9,472 nt of DNA from Melioribacteraceae bacterium (GTDB taxonomy: Bacteria > Bacteroidota > Ignavibacteria > Ignavibacteriales > Melioribacteraceae): assembly GCA_015486905.1 (NCBI GenBank), contig WFQV01000482.1, positions 1 through 9,472 of the forward strand, read 5' to 3'. How positions within the stretch are numbered: the first letter of the stretch is position 1; the number at the start of each line of letters is the position of its first letter. This document shows, piece after piece, positions 1 through 6,017 of the stretch. The position numbers and the translations under genes were made by a program. The notes below the pieces were generated by a model, which saw only the letters and a list, made by a program, of their open reading frames with translations, was not told where the DNA came from and did not search any database.

Positions 1-127
1 CATCCATGCATGGAAGGAGTGAAAGGATGAATAGGTTTGAAAAATGAACATCTTCAAAAGTGCTGAATAGTATCCTCAATCAAATCTTTGTTTTTTTTGT
101 CAAGAAATTTTTGCCGTAAAGTTTTTA

Positions 128-210
128 ATTCATAATTCAAAACTTGCCTACCCTGCCTGCCGGCAGGCAGGCGGCAGGCAGGTTCATCATTCATAATTGC
201 GGCTTGCCGC
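128..210. repeat. GC-rich palindrome plus tandem repeat bracketed by ATTCATAATT
   Basis: Positions 152-171 form a perfect 20-nt palindrome made of CCTGCCTGCC and its complement. Its right arm belongs to an 11-nt unit CGGCAGGCAGG that occurs twice in tandem (161-171 and 172-182). The block is bracketed by direct copies of ATTCATAATT (128-137 and 189-198), each followed 4-5 nt later by CTTGCC (143-148 and 203-208). The right copy also forms a small GCGGC-TT-GCCGC hairpin (199-210). The GC-rich block contrasts sharply with AT-rich surroundings. This looks like a dispersed intergenic repeat element, although only one copy is visible here. Confidence 0.7.
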
Positions 211-251
211 GCTAAGTTAATTTTCTTAATTGAAATAAGATAACATGCATA

Positions 252-294
252 TTAAACATTTGTTTGAAAAAAAAATTCCTTAAACATTTTGTTT
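252..294. promoter_or_regulatory. Tandem operator-like dyads upstream of the reductase gene
   Basis: TTAAACATTTGTTT (252-265) recurs almost exactly as TTAAACATTTTGTTT (280-294), with starts 28 bp apart. Each copy has hyphenated dyad symmetry (AAACA, 2-3 nt, TGTTT), as expected of a site for a dimeric regulator. They lie about 60-100 bp upstream of the promoter candidate at 353-384. No regulator can be named from the sequence. In an AT-rich intergenic region, chance similarity remains possible. Confidence 0.35.
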
Positions 295-352
295 CCCGAC
301 CATAGGAATGGAGGCGTAAATTTCAGTAGTTAAATCTTTTTTTAAGTTCTGT

Positions 353-384
353 TTTGGAGAAAGGGATTTTTACAAATACTTTTG
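353..384 (+). promoter_or_regulatory. Bacteroidota-type promoter for the reductase gene
   Basis: TTTG at 353-356 is followed after 20 nt by TACTTTTG at 377-384, an exact fit to TAnnTTTG. Together they match the -33/-7 consensus known for Bacteroidota primary sigma factor promoters. Transcription would start roughly 5-10 nt further on, giving a short leader before the TTG (417) or GTG (429) start. Assignment depends on the host belonging to this group. Confidence 0.5.
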
Positions 385-416
385 AATAATGGAAATGAAA
401 ACTTTAAGTAAAAATA

Positions 417-758
417 TTGAAATTAAAAGTGGCGGAAAATAAATTTAATGCGGTGCTAACACAGAAAATATTAGTCTCACCCACACTTGCAATAATGAGG
501 TTTGTCCCCGACGGCTGGGATTTGCCGGAATTTGAACCCGGGCAATACGGAGTTTTAGGCTTGCCTTATTCAGCGCGGCGTATTCCCACAGCCGACTCCC
601 TCCCAATTAAAGACCCCGAGAAAATAATAAAAAGAGCTTATTCGGTTGCCTCATCTTCGGTAGTCAAAGAATACGTTGAATTTTACATTGCTTTGGTTGA
701 ATCGGGGGAACTTACACCGAGACTTTTTGCATTGGAGACAGGGGAAAAATTTGGCTGA
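417..758 (+). CDS. FNR N-terminal fragment (FAD-binding domain)
   Basis: 113 residues in the 0 frame. PGQYGVLGL (about 41-49) and RAYSVAS (73-79) match the FAD-binding beta barrel; the RxYS motif binds the flavin phosphate and isoalloxazine ring in this family. FYIALVESGELTPRLFAL (89-106) is the FNR segment leading to the linker. No ATG is available: a stop at 405-407 bounds the frame, leaving TTG at 417 or GTG at 429. GTG would give MAENKFNAVL, which I consider at least as likely. Neither has a clear Shine-Dalgarno sequence. An ATG at 389 lies in another frame and opens only 17 codons. Alone, this fragment would lack the NADP site. Confidence 0.75.
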   Translation: MKLKVAENKFNAVLTQKILVSPTLAIMRFVPDGWDLPEFEPGQYGVLGLPYSARRIPTADSLPIKDPEKIIKRAYSVASSSVVKEYVEFYIALVESGELTPRLFALETGEKFG

Positions 759-775
759 GCAGCAAATTTACCGGA

Positions 776-1246
776 ATGTTCACGCTTGCGGAAGTACCGG
801 ACAGAAAGAATATTCTTTTCATTGCTACGGGTACCGGTTTGGCGCCTTACATGAGCATGATTAGAACGAATCTTGAATGTAATTCGGAAAGGAAATTTGC
901 TGTTATTCACGGTGCAAGGCACTCATGGGATTTAGGCTACCGCAGTGAACTTAACGGATTTAAGCGGTTGTGCTCTAATTTTGAGTATATTCCCGTTATT
1001 GACCATCCCGAAGAAGAGAACGGACGCTGGGCGGGAGAGACCGGCTTTGTTAATAAAATTTGGACCGAAAGAAGATTAACAGATAGCTGGGGAGTAGAGC
1101 CGACACCTGAAAATACGCGAATATTTCTTTGCGGAAATCCTTTGATGATTAAATCGATGCTCGAGGTTTTGAAAGAAGAAGGTTTTACGGAATTCAACCG
1201 TAGGGAAAAGACCGGTCAAATTCACGTTGAGAAATATTGGGCGTAA
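776..1246 (+). CDS. FNR C-terminal fragment (NADP-binding domain)
   Basis: 156 residues from the first ATG; the homologous reading frame actually begins near 749 with IWLSSKFTG. FIATGTGLAPYMSMI (about residues 14-28) is the GTG motif of the NADP-binding Rossmann half, and IFLCGNPLMIKSML (near 115-129) is the CG motif at the nicotinamide pocket. The protein ends in YWA, close to the aromatic C-terminus of E. coli-type FNRs that stacks near the flavin. The internal ATG at 776 is a methionine within the domain and no ribosome binding site precedes it, so independent translation is unlikely. The stop lies 8 bp from that of the convergent glycosyltransferase. Confidence 0.75.
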   Translation: MFTLAEVPDRKNILFIATGTGLAPYMSMIRTNLECNSERKFAVIHGARHSWDLGYRSELNGFKRLCSNFEYIPVIDHPEEENGRWAGETGFVNKIWTERRLTDSWGVEPTPENTRIFLCGNPLMIKSMLEVLKEEGFTEFNRREKTGQIHVEKYWA

Positions 1247-1262
1247 TTACGATTTTACCGCC
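1240..1262. terminator. Possible shared terminator between convergent genes
   Basis: GGCG-TAA (1240-1246) can pair with TTA-C-CGCC (1255-1262) with one bulged C, leaving exactly the 8-nt intergenic gap as loop. The stem thus contains both opposing stop codons. On the plus strand it is followed by ATTCTATTTT, a modest T-rich tail. The reverse side has no clear T tract. The stem is short, so this is tentative. Confidence 0.3.
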
Positions 1263-2340
1263 ATTCTATTTTCCCGAATGTGCCTTTAAGGTAGTAAACA
1301 GGCACAAAAATTTCGTAAAGAAATTGGAGTAATAAAATTTTTAGTATGCCGAAATTGTAGCGGAATTTTTTCTGTGAAATTTTGACCGAAATTAAATCGA
1401 GGGTGAATTTTACTGCAGCAAAAATTAAGAGGGTGGTGTTAAGCCAAAAGAGAAAGATAGAAACGAAAGCAAAAATATTAACCAAATGCCAGAGGGAGAG
1501 AAAAACTTTTATTTCCAAAGAGTAGTAATTTGAAGTTGATACATGTCGGCTTCTTTGTTTAAAAAGTTCGTGGAAAGATGTCGGTGCCTCCGTTTGAACA
1601 ATTGAATTTTCGGAAAGAATGGTTGTGATTTTCATTTTTTGTTTACGAGCTTTTTGTACAAGTAAATCGTCGTCACCGCTTAGCACTTGTGAAAATTGAG
1701 AGTAACCGCCCAACGATTTTAACACCGATTTCCGGAAAGCAAAGTTACCACCGGAAGCGGAGTAGGGGAGTCCTAAATTTGCAAAAGCAAAAATCAACAT
1801 TCTGTTCCTGAGAGATTCAAATGCCGAATATTGAGAAATGATTTTTTTTGTTTTTTTGTAACGAACAGCTCCTATCACCAAATCGTTCCCTGCGAGGAAT
1901 TTTTTGTTTAATTCGTTAAGCCAATCTGTAGGCACAGTACAATCGGCATCCGTTGTAACAATTATTTCGTTTTTGGCTGTTTCAAATCCTAATTGCAGCG
2001 CTCCTTTTTTCCCTTCAATCTTTTTCCCTTTGGCGGAAAGTATTTTCAAATTAGAAATTTGAATGGAGAATTTTTCTGCTATTTGAAATGTTGTGTCGGT
2101 TGAATTGTCGTCAATGAAAATTATCTCAAAATGCTCCGAAGGGTAATCTAATTTTTTTAACGATTCGAATGTTGCTCCCAGATTTTTCTCTTCGTTCTTG
2201 GCGGCTATTAAAATTGAAAAAGTAGTGAATTTGTCTTTTGTATCAACTGTATTTTTAAATTTTCCCTTACGCAATGCAAAAAGTAGCAAGAAATTAAAAA
2301 TTAAAAGAATAACAGACAGTATTAAAATAGAAAGCATCAT
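1255..2340 (-). CDS. Membrane-associated family 2 glycosyltransferase
   Basis: 361 residues. A hydrophobic segment (about 3-23) is followed by a GT-A catalytic domain: FSILIAAKNEEKNL (41-54) and IDDNSTD (76-82) for nucleotide-sugar binding, DADC (131-134) as the metal-binding DxD, SGDDDLLVQK (221-230) at the position of the acceptor/catalytic-base region, and QRSRH (262-266) where processive enzymes have QxxRW. Further membrane segments lie near 278-316 and 333-350. The family transfers sugars from activated donors to lipid or polysaccharide acceptors at the inner membrane; the sugar and acceptor cannot be told. The His in place of Trp makes classical processivity uncertain. The start is the first of two ATGs, with a weak AGG upstream in a hairpin loop. 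It lies 47 bp after the helicase gene and may be the last gene of that operon. Confidence 0.85.
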   Translation of the reverse strand: MMLSILILSVILLIFNFLLLFALRKGKFKNTVDTKDKFTTFSILIAAKNEEKNLGATFESLKKLDYPSEHFEIIFIDDNSTDTTFQIAEKFSIQISNLKILSAKGKKIEGKKGALQLGFETAKNEIIVTTDADCTVPTDWLNELNKKFLAGNDLVIGAVRYKKTKKIISQYSAFESLRNRMLIFAFANLGLPYSASGGNFAFRKSVLKSLGGYSQFSQVLSGDDDLLVQKARKQKMKITTILSENSIVQTEAPTSFHELFKQRSRHVSTSNYYSLEIKVFLSLWHLVNIFAFVSIFLFWLNTTLLIFAAVKFTLDLISVKISQKKFRYNFGILKILLLQFLYEIFVPVYYLKGTFGKIEWR

Positions 2341-2343
2341 AGA

Positions 2344-2362
2344 TAAATAGCCTAACTATTTA
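2344..2362 (-). promoter_or_regulatory. Small hairpin over the glycosyltransferase leader
   Basis: TAAATAG and CTATTTA form a 7-bp stem with a 5-nt loop in the 47-bp gap between the helicase and glycosyltransferase genes. On the minus strand the loop is TTAGG, which holds the only AGG close to the ATG. The hairpin could mask or present the ribosome binding site. It is followed by the start codon rather than a T run, so it does not look like a terminator. Confidence 0.3.
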
Positions 2363-2387
2363 AAAATAAAGCAAATACAAGATAAAT

Positions 2388-4382
2388 TCAGTACTCTTCT
2401 TCGAGAAGCCATTCTTCGGCTAAGTCTTCGGTTACGTCGGAAATAAAGCGGCTTGGTTTTGAAATTGTAAAGCCGTTTTGCCTATCGAATAAGTGCATCG
2501 GGTAGCAAACGTAAAGGTTTTGCTTTGCACGTGTGCTTGCCACGTACATTAATCTTCTTTCTTCTTCGAGGGTTTCAAGTTTACCGTAAGATTGCCCGGA
2601 GGGGAAAAAACCTTCGAGAGCATGAATAATAAAAACCGTGTGCCACTCAAGTCCCTTCGCGGAATGTATTGTAGAAAGAGTTAAAAATTCTTCTTCGTTA
2701 TCTTCCGCTGCAAGGTCGGTTACGCTGTCCTGTGGGGGCTCCAATGCCATATCAGAAAGCAGAGTTTGTAAATCCTTGTAATTCTGTACGATGTTTACAA
2801 ATATTTCCAAATCTTTTTGGCGTTTGTTAAAATCATCGTATTTGGATTTGAAAATAGGTTTGTAATATTGTAGTACAACATCCAATTTGTCAGCAGGAAG
2901 GGAATAATTTGACGAAATATTGTGTAAAAGTTCAAGCAAAGAATTAAAACTTTCTTTGTAATTCTTTTTGATTACCGCATCCGGCGGTGCATTGAGTTTT
3001 ATTTTACCCGAAGAAATATCATCCATTATTCTTTGAGCCGTTTTGGGCCCGATTCCCTCATGAAGCAAAAGAACCCTGTACCAACTGACCAAATCATTTG
3101 GGTTTTCGTCAATTCTTAAAAATGCAAGCAAATCTTTAATGTGAGCGGTTTCAATAAATTTCATTCCGCCGACTTTGATGTAAGGAATATTTGCCTTGTT
3201 CAGTTCGATTTCAAGAGAGAAAGACATAAACGAAGAGCGGAAAAGCACGGCAATGTCATTCAGAGGAACGCCTTCTTCACGGAGTTCCAAAACTCTTTCG
3301 ACGATAAATCTTGCCTGCATATTTTCGTTTTTTGCACTGATAATTCCCGGAAGTTCACCGGAAGGTTTTCTGGTGTAAAGAAATTTTGTGTATTTTTCTA
3401 ACGCTTTGTCGATGATGTGATTTGCAAAATTTAATATTTCTTGTGTGCTTCTGTAATTTTCTTCCAATTTGATTATTTGTGCATCGGGAAAAAGTTTGGG
3501 GAAATCCATTATGTTTTTGAAGTTCGCCCCTCTGAAAGAATAGATTGATTGTGAATCGTCGCCTACTACCATTACGTTGTGATTAAGTTGTGTAAGCCCT
3601 TTTACAATATCAGATTGAAGCTTATTGGTGTCTTGATACTCGTCAACCATTACGAAGCGGATTGTGCTCAGAAGGGCTTTTGTGCCGGGACCGAAATCCG
3701 AAAGGAAATTCCTCAGGTAAATCAGCAAATCGTCGTAATCGAGCATGCTGTTTTTGTACTTGTAAGATTCGTAAAGTTGCTTAATTTTGAAAATATCCGG
3801 AAGAAATTGTTCAAAGTGCGGGTATTCCCTTTCGAGAATTTCTCCGATATCCGTTTCCGTGTTCGCACTTAAACTAAGTATTTTGTAAATGGTGGCTTTA
3901 TTAGGGAAACGCTGTTGCTTTTGATTAAGATGAAGCTGTGCGCGGATTAAGTTAATTACATCTTGACTGTCCGATTGGTCTAAAATAGTAAAATTCGAAT
4001 TTAAGTTAATAAATTTTGAATATTTTCTTAAAGTCATATTTGCGAATGAATGAAACGTTCCGCCATTAATTTTAGCACAGCGGTTGTCTAAAAGGGCGGC
4101 TGCGCGGTTCATCATTTCCCTTGCGGCTTTTCGAGTGAAAGTTAAAAGAAGGATTGACGAAGGGTCGTAGCCTAATTCTATTAGACGTGCTACACGGTAA
4201 ACCAAAGTCCTTGTTTTACCTGTCCCCGCACCGGCAATTACCAGATATGCTCCGTCTATTGCCGAAGCGGCTTGGAACTGCGCATCGTTCAATTCTTTAC
4301 GGTAGTCTATCTCAAATTTGTTCTCGTCGATTATCTTTTGAGGAGTTTGCGAGGTTCTTGTAAGAACATATTTCTTAGCCAT
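2388..4382 (-). CDS. UvrD/PcrA/Rep-type SF1A ATP-dependent DNA helicase
   Basis: 664 residues carrying all SF1A motifs in order: Q motif LNDAQFQAA (31-39), Walker A AGAGTGKT (50-57), Ia TFTRKAAREM (81-90), Ib GGTFHSFA (107-114), II VDEYQDT (246-252), III VGDDSQSIYSFRGA (273-286), IV ENYRST (308-313), V STIHSAKGLEW (570-580) and VI RRLMYVASTRAK (609-620). IPYIKVGGMKF (399-409) is the conserved UvrD/PcrA 2B-side element. Such proteins translocate 3' to 5' on single-stranded DNA and act in repair, fork restart and removal of RecA filaments. The chain stops soon after motif VI and lacks the extended RNA-polymerase-binding tail of PcrA/UvrD, so in length it resembles Rep (673). No nuclease domain is seen. 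Its ATG overlaps the stop of the preceding gene by 8 nt, implying coupled translation. The exact subfamily is uncertain. Confidence 0.93.
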   Translation of the reverse strand: MAKKYVLTRTSQTPQKIIDENKFEIDYRKELNDAQFQAASAIDGAYLVIAGAGTGKTRTLVYRVARLIELGYDPSSILLLTFTRKAAREMMNRAAALLDNRCAKINGGTFHSFANMTLRKYSKFINLNSNFTILDQSDSQDVINLIRAQLHLNQKQQRFPNKATIYKILSLSANTETDIGEILEREYPHFEQFLPDIFKIKQLYESYKYKNSMLDYDDLLIYLRNFLSDFGPGTKALLSTIRFVMVDEYQDTNKLQSDIVKGLTQLNHNVMVVGDDSQSIYSFRGANFKNIMDFPKLFPDAQIIKLEENYRSTQEILNFANHIIDKALEKYTKFLYTRKPSGELPGIISAKNENMQARFIVERVLELREEGVPLNDIAVLFRSSFMSFSLEIELNKANIPYIKVGGMKFIETAHIKDLLAFLRIDENPNDLVSWYRVLLLHEGIGPKTAQRIMDDISSGKIKLNAPPDAVIKKNYKESFNSLLELLHNISSNYSLPADKLDVVLQYYKPIFKSKYDDFNKRQKDLEIFVNIVQNYKDLQTLLSDMALEPPQDSVTDLAAEDNEEEFLTLSTIHSAKGLEWHTVFIIHALEGFFPSGQSYGKLETLEEERRLMYVASTRAKQNLYVCYPMHLFDRQNGFTISKPSRFISDVTEDLAEEWLLEEEY

Positions 4383-4857
4383 CTATTCTTAAGCCTATTG
4401 GTTTGTTCAATATTTCCGAAATGATGAATGCTTCTTTTAAGTAATCTTTGTAACCTATTTTATTTCTAATACTTAGTGCTGTCTTATTGGCTAAGTCTTC
4501 TTGTTGGTAAGAGACTTGACTACTTAAGAATTTTTCAGCTTTTTCGTCAATTTTTTCTTCGCTTTCTTTAACTTCTTCTGCTAACTTGTTCTCTTTAACA
4601 GCGTCAATGTATTTAGTGTTGTACTCTACATTAAAAGTAGGTTTAATAGCTGTTTGCTTCTGAGCTGTTTCAACTTCCGGTTTATTTTGGTGAGAGGGGA
4701 AGTTCTCTTGCTCCCAAAGGAGCATCTCGTCGTCTGGTCCGCTAGGAACAGGAACTTCTTCTTCCTGTTCCGGCGGTGGAGTTTTCTTTTTAAAAAGTGA
4801 GGCTAAAACGCTAAAAATAAGGAAGCCGATTACTAAATAATCAAACAGCTTATCCAT
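4375..4857 (-). CDS. Uncharacterised membrane-anchored protein between floA and the helicase
   Basis: 160 residues, family not recognised. Residues 5-22 form one hydrophobic segment followed by KKK, predicting an N-terminal anchor with the rest in the cytoplasm by the positive-inside rule. Residues 25-45 are rich in Pro and Glu; the middle (about 85-115) is Lys/Glu-rich and may be helical or disordered. The C-terminus (about 128-158) looks like a compact helical motif: SIRNKIGYKDYLKEAFIISE then ILNKPIGLR. The gene overlaps floA upstream and the helicase downstream by 8 nt each, and has AAAGG about 11 nt before its ATG, within floA. The tight packing supports a real gene that works with one or both neighbours. 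A role as a linker or regulator of FloA is only a guess. Confidence 0.8.
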   Translation of the reverse strand: MDKLFDYLVIGFLIFSVLASLFKKKTPPPEQEEEVPVPSGPDDEMLLWEQENFPSHQNKPEVETAQKQTAIKPTFNVEYNTKYIDAVKENKLAEEVKESEEKIDEKAEKFLSSQVSYQQEDLANKTALSIRNKIGYKDYLKEAFIISEILNKPIGLRIDG

Positions 4858-5845
4858 TTTTCTTTTCGCCTTTATTTTCTTCCGGTTTTGCTATTGAACT
4901 TCGCATATCGGTATCTGCCTGGATATTTTTCAGCCTGTAATAATCCATTATTCCCAAGTTACCGTTTCTAAATGCTTCCGCAATTGCCTTCGGAATTTCC
5001 GACTCGGCTTCAACTACCTTAGCCCGCATTTTGGCTACTTCGGCTTTCATCTCTTGTTCAGTTGCAACTGCAGCTGCGCGTCTTTCTTCAGCTTTTGCAC
5101 GCGCAACTTTCAAATCGGCTTCGGCTTGATTAGCTTGTAGAATTGCACCGATGTTTGTACCAACGTCAACGTCGGCAATATCGATTGAAAGAATTTCAAA
5201 TGCAGTGCCGGCGTCAAGACCCTTTTTCAAAACCACTTTTGAAATATTGTCAGGGTTTTCCAGAACGTCTTTGTGAGAACTGCTTGAGCCGATTGTTGAA
5301 ACAATTCCTTCGCCCACGCGTGCGAGAATTGTAGCTTCGCCGGCACCGCCAACGAGTCTTTCGATGTTTGCTCTTACGGTAATTCTTGCTATTGCTTTTA
5401 ATTGAATTCCGTCCTTTGCCATTGCTGCCACAAGAGGTGTTTCAATTACTTTCGGAAGGACGGACATTTTAACTGCTTCCAAAACGTCGCGTCCGGCTAA
5501 GTCGATTGCCGCTGCTTTCTCGAATGTTAAATCCAGACCGGCTTTGTTAGCTGAAATTAAAGCGTTTACAACATTCGGAACGTTACCGCCGGCGAGATAA
5601 TGTGCTTCCAAAAGGTCGGTTTTAAGTTGTAGCCCCGCCTTAGTAGCCGAGATTAAACTTCTGACAATTATTACCGGTGAGACCTTTCGAAGTCTCATTC
5701 CAACCAAATCTTTAAAGATTTTTAATTTTACACCCGAAAAGTAAGCGGTGATAAAAAGTCCTACCGGAACATAGTAAATTAAGATAATTAGAAAAATGAT
5801 TACGGCAATAATAACTACCACCGATAATCCGCCTAAAAATTCCAT
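4850..5845 (-). CDS. floA: Flotillin-like protein FloA (UPF0365/YqfA family)
   Basis: 331 residues, the same length as B. subtilis FloA. A hydrophobic hairpin-like segment (about 8-34) anchors the protein on the inner face of the membrane, followed by the SPFH-like core. Residues about 60-92 and 93-124 form an internal repeat (ISATKAGLQL, then ISANKAGLDL). A long Ala/Glu/Lys-rich coiled-coil region (about 236-292: QANQAEADLKVARAKAEERR onward) mediates oligomerisation in flotillins, and the conserved GNLGIMDYY (295-303) lies near the end. FloA proteins form membrane microdomain scaffolds that influence fluidity, secretion and signalling. In other bacteria floA often neighbours an NfeD-type gene; none is seen here, and an unrelated small membrane protein follows instead. 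The ATG start has a good AGGTG seven nt upstream. It is the first gene of the minus-strand cluster. Confidence 0.95.
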   Translation of the reverse strand: MEFLGGLSVVVIIAVIIFLIILIYYVPVGLFITAYFSGVKLKIFKDLVGMRLRKVSPVIIVRSLISATKAGLQLKTDLLEAHYLAGGNVPNVVNALISANKAGLDLTFEKAAAIDLAGRDVLEAVKMSVLPKVIETPLVAAMAKDGIQLKAIARITVRANIERLVGGAGEATILARVGEGIVSTIGSSSSHKDVLENPDNISKVVLKKGLDAGTAFEILSIDIADVDVGTNIGAILQANQAEADLKVARAKAEERRAAAVATEQEMKAEVAKMRAKVVEAESEIPKAIAEAFRNGNLGIMDYYRLKNIQADTDMRSSIAKPEENKGEKKNG

Positions 5846-5850
5846 TTTTG

Positions 5851-5855
5851 CACCT
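5851..5855 (-). promoter_or_regulatory. Ribosome binding site of floA
   Basis: On the minus strand AGGTG lies about five nt before the ATG at 5845, within a good Shine-Dalgarno range. It is the clearest ribosome binding site in the minus-strand cluster and supports the chosen floA start. Confidence 0.55.
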
Positions 5856-5910
5856 ATGATTTTTATTGATTAGTCTCAAAATACTAAATCTTGAAATGAA
5901 AAAAAATTTT

Positions 5911-6017
5911 TATTTTCGAAATACTTAAAAAAACCTTGAAAATTGCGATAAAAAATTGTAATCTTGTTAAGAAAATAGTTTGACTTATTCAAAGGAACAA
6001 TATTCGAAATATTTTTG
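5911..6017. promoter_or_regulatory. Repeated TTCGAAATA elements and clpC -7 candidate in the floA/clpC divergent region
   Basis: The 212-bp region between the divergent floA and clpC starts contains TTCGAAATA twice, at 5915-5923 and 6003-6011, each within a near-palindrome (TATTTTCGAAATA at 5911-5923; AATATTCGAAATATT at 5999-6013). The second overlaps TATTTTTG at 6010-6017, an exact TAnnTTTG -7 match for clpC, but with no -33 TTG at the right distance. A sigma-70-like TTGACT at 5980-5985 and TAGTTTG at 5976-5982 are alternatives. A regulator bound at the second site could block clpC. No CtsR-type or CIRCE operator is evident. No good promoter was found for floA. Confidence 0.35.

Larger units (their letters stand above)
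1..416. other. Non-coding left flank with repeats and a promoter
   Basis: No open reading frame here resembles a protein. One plus frame is open from the window edge to a TGA at 45-47 (14 residues), which could be the tail of a gene outside the window but cannot be assigned. The stretch contains a 12-nt palindrome TCCATGCATGGA at 3-14, a T8 run near 91-98, a GC-rich palindromic repeat at 128-210, a tandem dyad at 252-294 and a promoter-like element at 353-384. The last two precede the reductase gene and may control it. Confidence 0.6.
417..1246 (+). pseudogene. Ferredoxin/flavodoxin-NADP+ reductase, frameshifted
   Basis: This is one plant-type FNR gene broken by a single-base deletion. FNRs carry FAD and move electrons between NADP(H) and ferredoxin or flavodoxin in the cytoplasm. 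The 0 frame reads through the FAD half and stops at TGA 756-758; the frame one base back continues the protein without a gap from about 749. Adding one A to the A5 run at 745-749 would give GEK-IWLSSKFTGMFTL, the linker expected between the two FNR domains, and a protein of about 276 residues (E. coli Fpr has 248). Both halves keep their motifs and no other lesion is seen, so a sequencing or assembly error, or a very recent mutation, is likelier than an old pseudogene. The site is not a canonical X XXY YYZ slippery heptamer. Confidence 0.8.

Noticed and set aside
3..47. Tail of an upstream gene in the open plus frame
   Set aside because: Fourteen residues with no recognisable motif; random sequence would often be open this long.
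744..752. Canonical programmed -1 frameshift signal
   Set aside because: GGG GAA AAA TTT does not fit X XXY YYZ in the 0 frame, and no strong downstream stem was identified by eye.
676..864. Overlapping plus-strand frame across the FNR frameshift
   Set aside because: It is in the third frame and its translation does not match FNR or any other family; the -1 frame gives the FNR continuation.
2388..5845. Defence system built on the helicase and membrane proteins
   Set aside because: The helicase has no nuclease or effector domain, FloA is a housekeeping scaffold, and no toxin, nuclease or mobile element adjoins them.
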